Origin: Brevundimonas sp. UBA7635
GTDB lineage: Bacteria; Pseudomonadota; Alphaproteobacteria; Caulobacterales; Caulobacteraceae
Assembly (NCBI GenBank): GCA_002483865.1
Contig: DLIT01000025.1
Span: forward strand, 1 to 8,402
Length of the DNA stretch: 8,402 bases
Reading direction: 5' to 3'
Below are positions 6,292 to 8,402 of the stretch, one piece after another (the first letter of the stretch is position 1; every line of letters starts with the position of its first letter). Made by a program: the position numbers and the translations under genes. Under the pieces are notes generated by a model, which worked only from the letters and a program-made list of their open reading frames with translations, was not told the DNA's origin and did not search any database.

Positions 6292-6308
6292 GATGAGACA
6301 GATGAGAC
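6292..6308 (+). repeat. Short tandem repeat GATGAGACA x1.9, followed by a T7 run
   Basis: GATGAGACA (6292-6300) is followed at once by GATGAGAC (6301-6308). Seven T residues (6322-6328) lie 13 bases further on, but no hairpin directly precedes them, so I do not call a plus-strand terminator. Confidence 0.35.
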
Positions 6309-6339
6309 TCTTCAGACGGTGTTTTTTTCTTGCCGGGTC

Positions 6340-7104
6340 TCAGCCGCAGACCGGGCAGGCCGGATCAGCGGCGACCCTGGCCACGCGGCTGGCCCCCTTC
6401 AGTCCGTCATAGATCAGCAGGCGGCCCTCCAGCGGATCGCCTGCCTGGGTAATGAGCTTGATGGCTTCCAGGGCGGCCATGGTGCCGATGACGCCAGCCA
6501 AAGCCCCGACGATGCCGACGCGGGCACAGGTTTCGGCCTCGGGCGGGATCTCGGGGACCAGGCACTGATAGCAGGGCTGGCCAGTAAACACCCCGACCTG
6601 GCCCGACCAGCGGCCCAGGGCCCCGGATACCAGCGGGCGCTTCTCGGCGACGCAGGCCGCATTGACGGCCAGGCGGGTGTCGAAGTCGTCGGTCCCGTCC
6701 AGGACCAGGTCGAACCGGCCCACCAGGTCGCGGGCATTGGCGGGCGTCAGGCGCTGGTTGAACAGCTCGACCCTGGTGTGGGGATTGAGGGCGGCCAGCC
6801 GCTCGCGCGCCACCTCGATCTTGGGGCGGCCCACATCCCCGGTGCCAAAGATGACCTGGCGCTGCAGGTTGGACAGGGACACCTCGTCGTCATCGATCAG
6901 GCCCAGGGTGCCGACCCCGGCTGCGGCCAGGTAAAGCGCCGCCGGATTGCCGATGCCGCCCATGCCCACGATCAGCACCCGCGCCCGCTTCAGCGCCTGC
7001 TGGCCCGGTCCCCCGACTTCCGACAGGATCAGGTGGCGGGCATAGCGCTCGACCTCGTCATCGTTGAAGCGGACCGGCGCGGGGGCAGGGGAGGGCTGGG
7101 TCAT
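6340..7104 (-). CDS. moeB: MoeB/ThiF/HesA-type sulfur-carrier adenylyltransferase
   Basis: A 254-residue E1-like enzyme. Members use ATP to adenylate the C-terminal Gly-Gly of a small sulfur carrier (MoaD in molybdopterin synthesis, ThiS in thiamine synthesis). It shows RYARHLILSEVGGPGQQ at the N-terminus, the nucleotide loop VGMGGIGNP (46-54), the DDDEVSLSNLQRQ segment with the ATP-contacting Arg82, and Asp139 in DGTDDFDTR for Mg2+. Two zinc CxxC pairs, Cys178/Cys181 (CYQC) and Cys250/Cys253 (CPVC), are present. A conserved Cys193 (AETCARVG) is also there. There is no C-terminal rhodanese domain, so it is a MoeB/ThiF-length protein. No moa, moe or thi gene lies nearby, so the partner carrier cannot be told; MoeB is the closest style. 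The ATG at 7104 has AAGG about 10 bases upstream. It is divergent from hslV across 71 bases. Confidence 0.88.
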   Translation of the reverse strand: MTQPSPAPAPVRFNDDEVERYARHLILSEVGGPGQQALKRARVLIVGMGGIGNPAALYLAAAGVGTLGLIDDDEVSLSNLQRQVIFGTGDVGRPKIEVARERLAALNPHTRVELFNQRLTPANARDLVGRFDLVLDGTDDFDTRLAVNAACVAEKRPLVSGALGRWSGQVGVFTGQPCYQCLVPEIPPEAETCARVGIVGALAGVIGTMAALEAIKLITQAGDPLEGRLLIYDGLKGASRVARVAADPACPVCG

Positions 7105-7139
7105 CTGGTCGCCCTTAGCATTTTCCGGCGGGCTTGGCG

Positions 7140-7170
7140 CTTGCGAGGCGGATCAACCTTCGCCACATCC
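7140..7170 (+). promoter_or_regulatory. Possible heat-shock (sigma-32-like) promoter for hslV
   Basis: CTTGCG (7140-7145) and CCACAT (7163-7168) resemble CTTGAA and CCCCAT, with a 17-base gap. Transcription would start close to the hslV ATG at 7176. Both boxes are imperfect and the spacing is at the long end, so this is only a candidate. HslUV operons are heat-induced in several bacteria, which makes such a site plausible. Confidence 0.22.
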
Positions 7171-7175
7171 GCCCC

Positions 7176-7739
7176 ATGACCCACAATGCTTCTTCCTTCC
7201 CTGACTGGCACGGCACCACCATCCTGGCGATCCGCAAGGGGGGCCGAACTATCATCGCCGGTGACGGTCAGGTCTCCATGGGCCAGACCATCGTCAAGGG
7301 CTCGGCCCGCAAGGTCCGTACCCTGGCCGGTGGCAAGGTCATTGCCGGATTTGCCGGGGCCACGGCCGATGCCCTGACCCTGATCGAGCGGCTGGAAGCC
7401 AAGCTGGAGCAATATCCCGACCAGCTGGCCCGCGCCTGCGTCGAGCTGGCCAAGGACTGGCGCACCGACCGCTATCTGCGCAAGCTGGAAGCCATGCTGC
7501 TGGTCGCCGACCGCAACACCATCCTGACCGTCACCGGCGTTGGTGATGTGCTGGAGCCCGAGCATGGCGTGGCGGCGGTCGGATCGGGCGGCAACTATGC
7601 CCTCGCTGCGGCCCTGGCCCTGATCGACGAAAACACCGAGCTGGATGCCGAGAAGATCGCCCGCAAGGCAATGAAGATCGCCGCCAGCATCGACGTCTAT
7701 ACCAATGGGAACCTGACGGTCGAAAGCCTCGACAGTTGA
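7176..7739 (+). CDS. hslV: HslV, ATP-dependent protease proteolytic subunit
   Basis: A 187-residue N-terminal-threonine peptidase. HslV forms a double hexamer capped by HslU rings and degrades unfolded or regulatory cytoplasmic proteins. The nucleophile is Thr14 in [13 protein letters not shown], exposed after removal of a 13-residue propeptide ending in [15 protein letters not shown] and [15 protein letters not shown] are family hallmarks, and [19 protein letters not shown] is the usual C-terminus. I chose ATG 7176 because the propeptide then has the length common in alphaproteobacteria. A TTG at 7134 in frame would add 14 arginine-rich residues with no family match. There is no recognisable Shine-Dalgarno sequence ahead of the ATG (the preceding bases are CACATCCGCCCC), so leaderless translation is possible. 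hslU follows after 84 bases. Confidence 0.96.
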   Translation: MTHNASSFPDWHGTTILAIRKGGRTIIAGDGQVSMGQTIVKGSARKVRTLAGGKVIAGFAGATADALTLIERLEAKLEQYPDQLARACVELAKDWRTDRYLRKLEAMLLVADRNTILTVTGVGDVLEPEHGVAAVGSGGNYALAAALALIDENTELDAEKIARKAMKIAASIDVYTNGNLTVESLDS

Positions 7740-7761
7740 GCCCGGGCGCGCTCGAAGGGGC

Positions 7762-7788
7762 GCTCAAGTAGTGAGCCGCCGCGCGGCG
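7762..7788. repeat. Hairpin pair in the hslV-hslU gap
   Basis: GCTCA-AGTAG-TGAGC (7762-7776) is a 5-bp hairpin, followed at once by the perfect 12-base palindrome CGCCGCGCGGCG (7777-7788). They sit between the hslV stop and the hslU start within a presumed operon. No T run follows. They could tune hslV:hslU ratios by pausing or mRNA processing, but this is inference. Confidence 0.4.
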
Positions 7789-7823
7789 AACGATAGTGCC
7801 CTTGCAGGCAGACCGAGATAAAA

Positions 7824-8402
7824 ATGACTGACCTTTCTCCCCGCGAAATCGTTTCCGAACTCGACCGCTTCATCGTCGGCCAGCAGGATGCCAAGCGCGC
7901 CGTGGCCGTGGCCCTGCGTAACCGCTGGCGCCGCAAGCGCGTGCCCGATGACCTGCGCGACGAGGTCACGCCCAAGAACATCCTGATGATCGGCCCGACC
8001 GGCGTGGGCAAGACCGAGATCGCCCGGCGCCTGGCCAAACTGGCCGGTTCGCCCTTCCTAAAGGTCGAGGCCACCAAGTTCACCGAGGTCGGCTATGTCG
8101 GCCGCGACGTGGACCAGATCATGCGCGATCTGGTCGAAAGCGCCCTGGTCATGGTGCGCGACAAGCGCCGCGTCGAGGTCAAGGCCCGCGCCGAGACCGC
8201 CGCCGAGGAGCGAATCCTGGATGCCCTGGTCGGGCCGGGATCCCAGGCTGCGACCCGCGATGCCTTCCGCAAGAAGCTGCGCGCCGGCGAACTGGATGAC
8301 AAGGAGATCGAGATCGCCCTGGCCGACACGACGTCTCCGCTGCAGGGGCTGGACCTGCCCGGTGGCGGCGGCAACGTCGGCCTGCTGAACCTGTCGGACC
8401 TG
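7824..8402 (+). CDS. hslU: HslU, AAA+ unfoldase of the HslUV protease (5' part only)
   Basis: The first 193 residues are in the window; the gene runs off the right edge. HslU is the hexameric AAA+ ATPase that unfolds substrates and feeds them to HslV. The N-terminus [20 protein letters not shown] is typical. The Walker A motif GPTGVGKTE has its Lys at residue 63, and the pore-loop GYVGRD (90-95) grips substrate. From about 110 onward is the charged intermediate (I) domain ([24 protein letters not shown]), within which the window ends. Walker B, sensor and C-terminal parts lie beyond. The ATG at 7824 follows a weak GAGA with a short A-rich spacer; alignment of the N-terminus supports it. It belongs with hslV as one operon, with an 84-base gap holding two palindromes. 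Confidence 0.97.
   Translation, partial: MTDLSPREIVSELDRFIVGQQDAKRAVAVALRNRWRRKRVPDDLRDEVTPKNILMIGPTGVGKTEIARRLAKLAGSPFLKVEATKFTEVGYVGRDVDQIMRDLVESALVMVRDKRRVEVKARAETAAEERILDALVGPGSQAATRDAFRKKLRAGELDDKEIEIALADTTSPLQGLDLPGGGGNVGLLNLSDL

Noticed and set aside
6322..6328. T7 run as a plus-strand intrinsic terminator
   Set aside because: No GC hairpin lies directly ahead of it, and the dehydrogenase stop is 375 bases upstream.
7134..7175. TTG at 7134 as the hslV start
   Set aside because: It would add an arginine-rich stretch ([12 protein letters not shown]) absent from HslV propeptides. The ATG at 7176 gives the usual 13-residue propeptide before Thr.
6094..7179. A 361-codon plus-strand frame opposite moeB
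   Set aside because: It begins in repeat DNA and runs antisense to moeB, which has both zinc CxxC pairs and the ATP loop. No domain is visible in it.

Overview
The window is GC-rich, densely coding DNA from an alphaproteobacterium. The FabA/FabB pair, the SH3 protein divergent from a 2-hydroxyacid dehydrogenase, the hslV-hslU order and the style of the intergenic palindromes all fit Caulobacterales, perhaps a Brevundimonas-like species. That placement is inferred from gene content and sequence style, not from a database search. Nearly all of it is core housekeeping. I see no transposase, integrase, phage gene, CRISPR array, tRNA or rRNA.

Layout from left to right. (1) A DUF3313-type lipoprotein on the minus strand runs off the left edge (1-586). 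It is divergent from an HtrA/DegQ-like periplasmic serine protease (783-2150, plus). The gap between them holds a perfect dyad. (2) A 284-base gap (2151-2434) separates the convergent protease and fabB. It is the most structured non-coding stretch: a minus-strand double hairpin whose terminator loop is CCUCC-like, and a G-rich segment closed by a stem. (3) On the minus strand, reading leftward, come an SH3-domain exported protein (4907-4338), fabA (4269-3730) and fabB (3664-2435). FabA and FabB together make the cis double bond of unsaturated fatty acids. (4) Divergent from the SH3 gene is a D-2-hydroxyacid dehydrogenase (4961-5947, plus). (5) A 392-base non-coding stretch (5948-6339) begins with a palindrome-rich composite repeat (about 5949-6139) and ends with a further hairpin, a short tandem repeat and a T7 run. 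(6) A MoeB/ThiF-type adenylyltransferase (7104-6340, minus) is divergent from hslV (7176-7739), which is followed by hslU (7824 to the right edge). HslV and HslU form the ATP-dependent HslUV protease.

Two protein-quality systems are present: the periplasmic HtrA protease and the cytoplasmic HslUV. Between them lie fatty-acid desaturation and small-molecule metabolism. The coding genes look intact and ordinary. The best candidates for something undescribed are non-coding: the putative anti-Shine-Dalgarno-loop RNA behind fabB, the neighbouring potential G-quadruplex, the composite repeat behind the dehydrogenase, and a possibly leaderless hslV.
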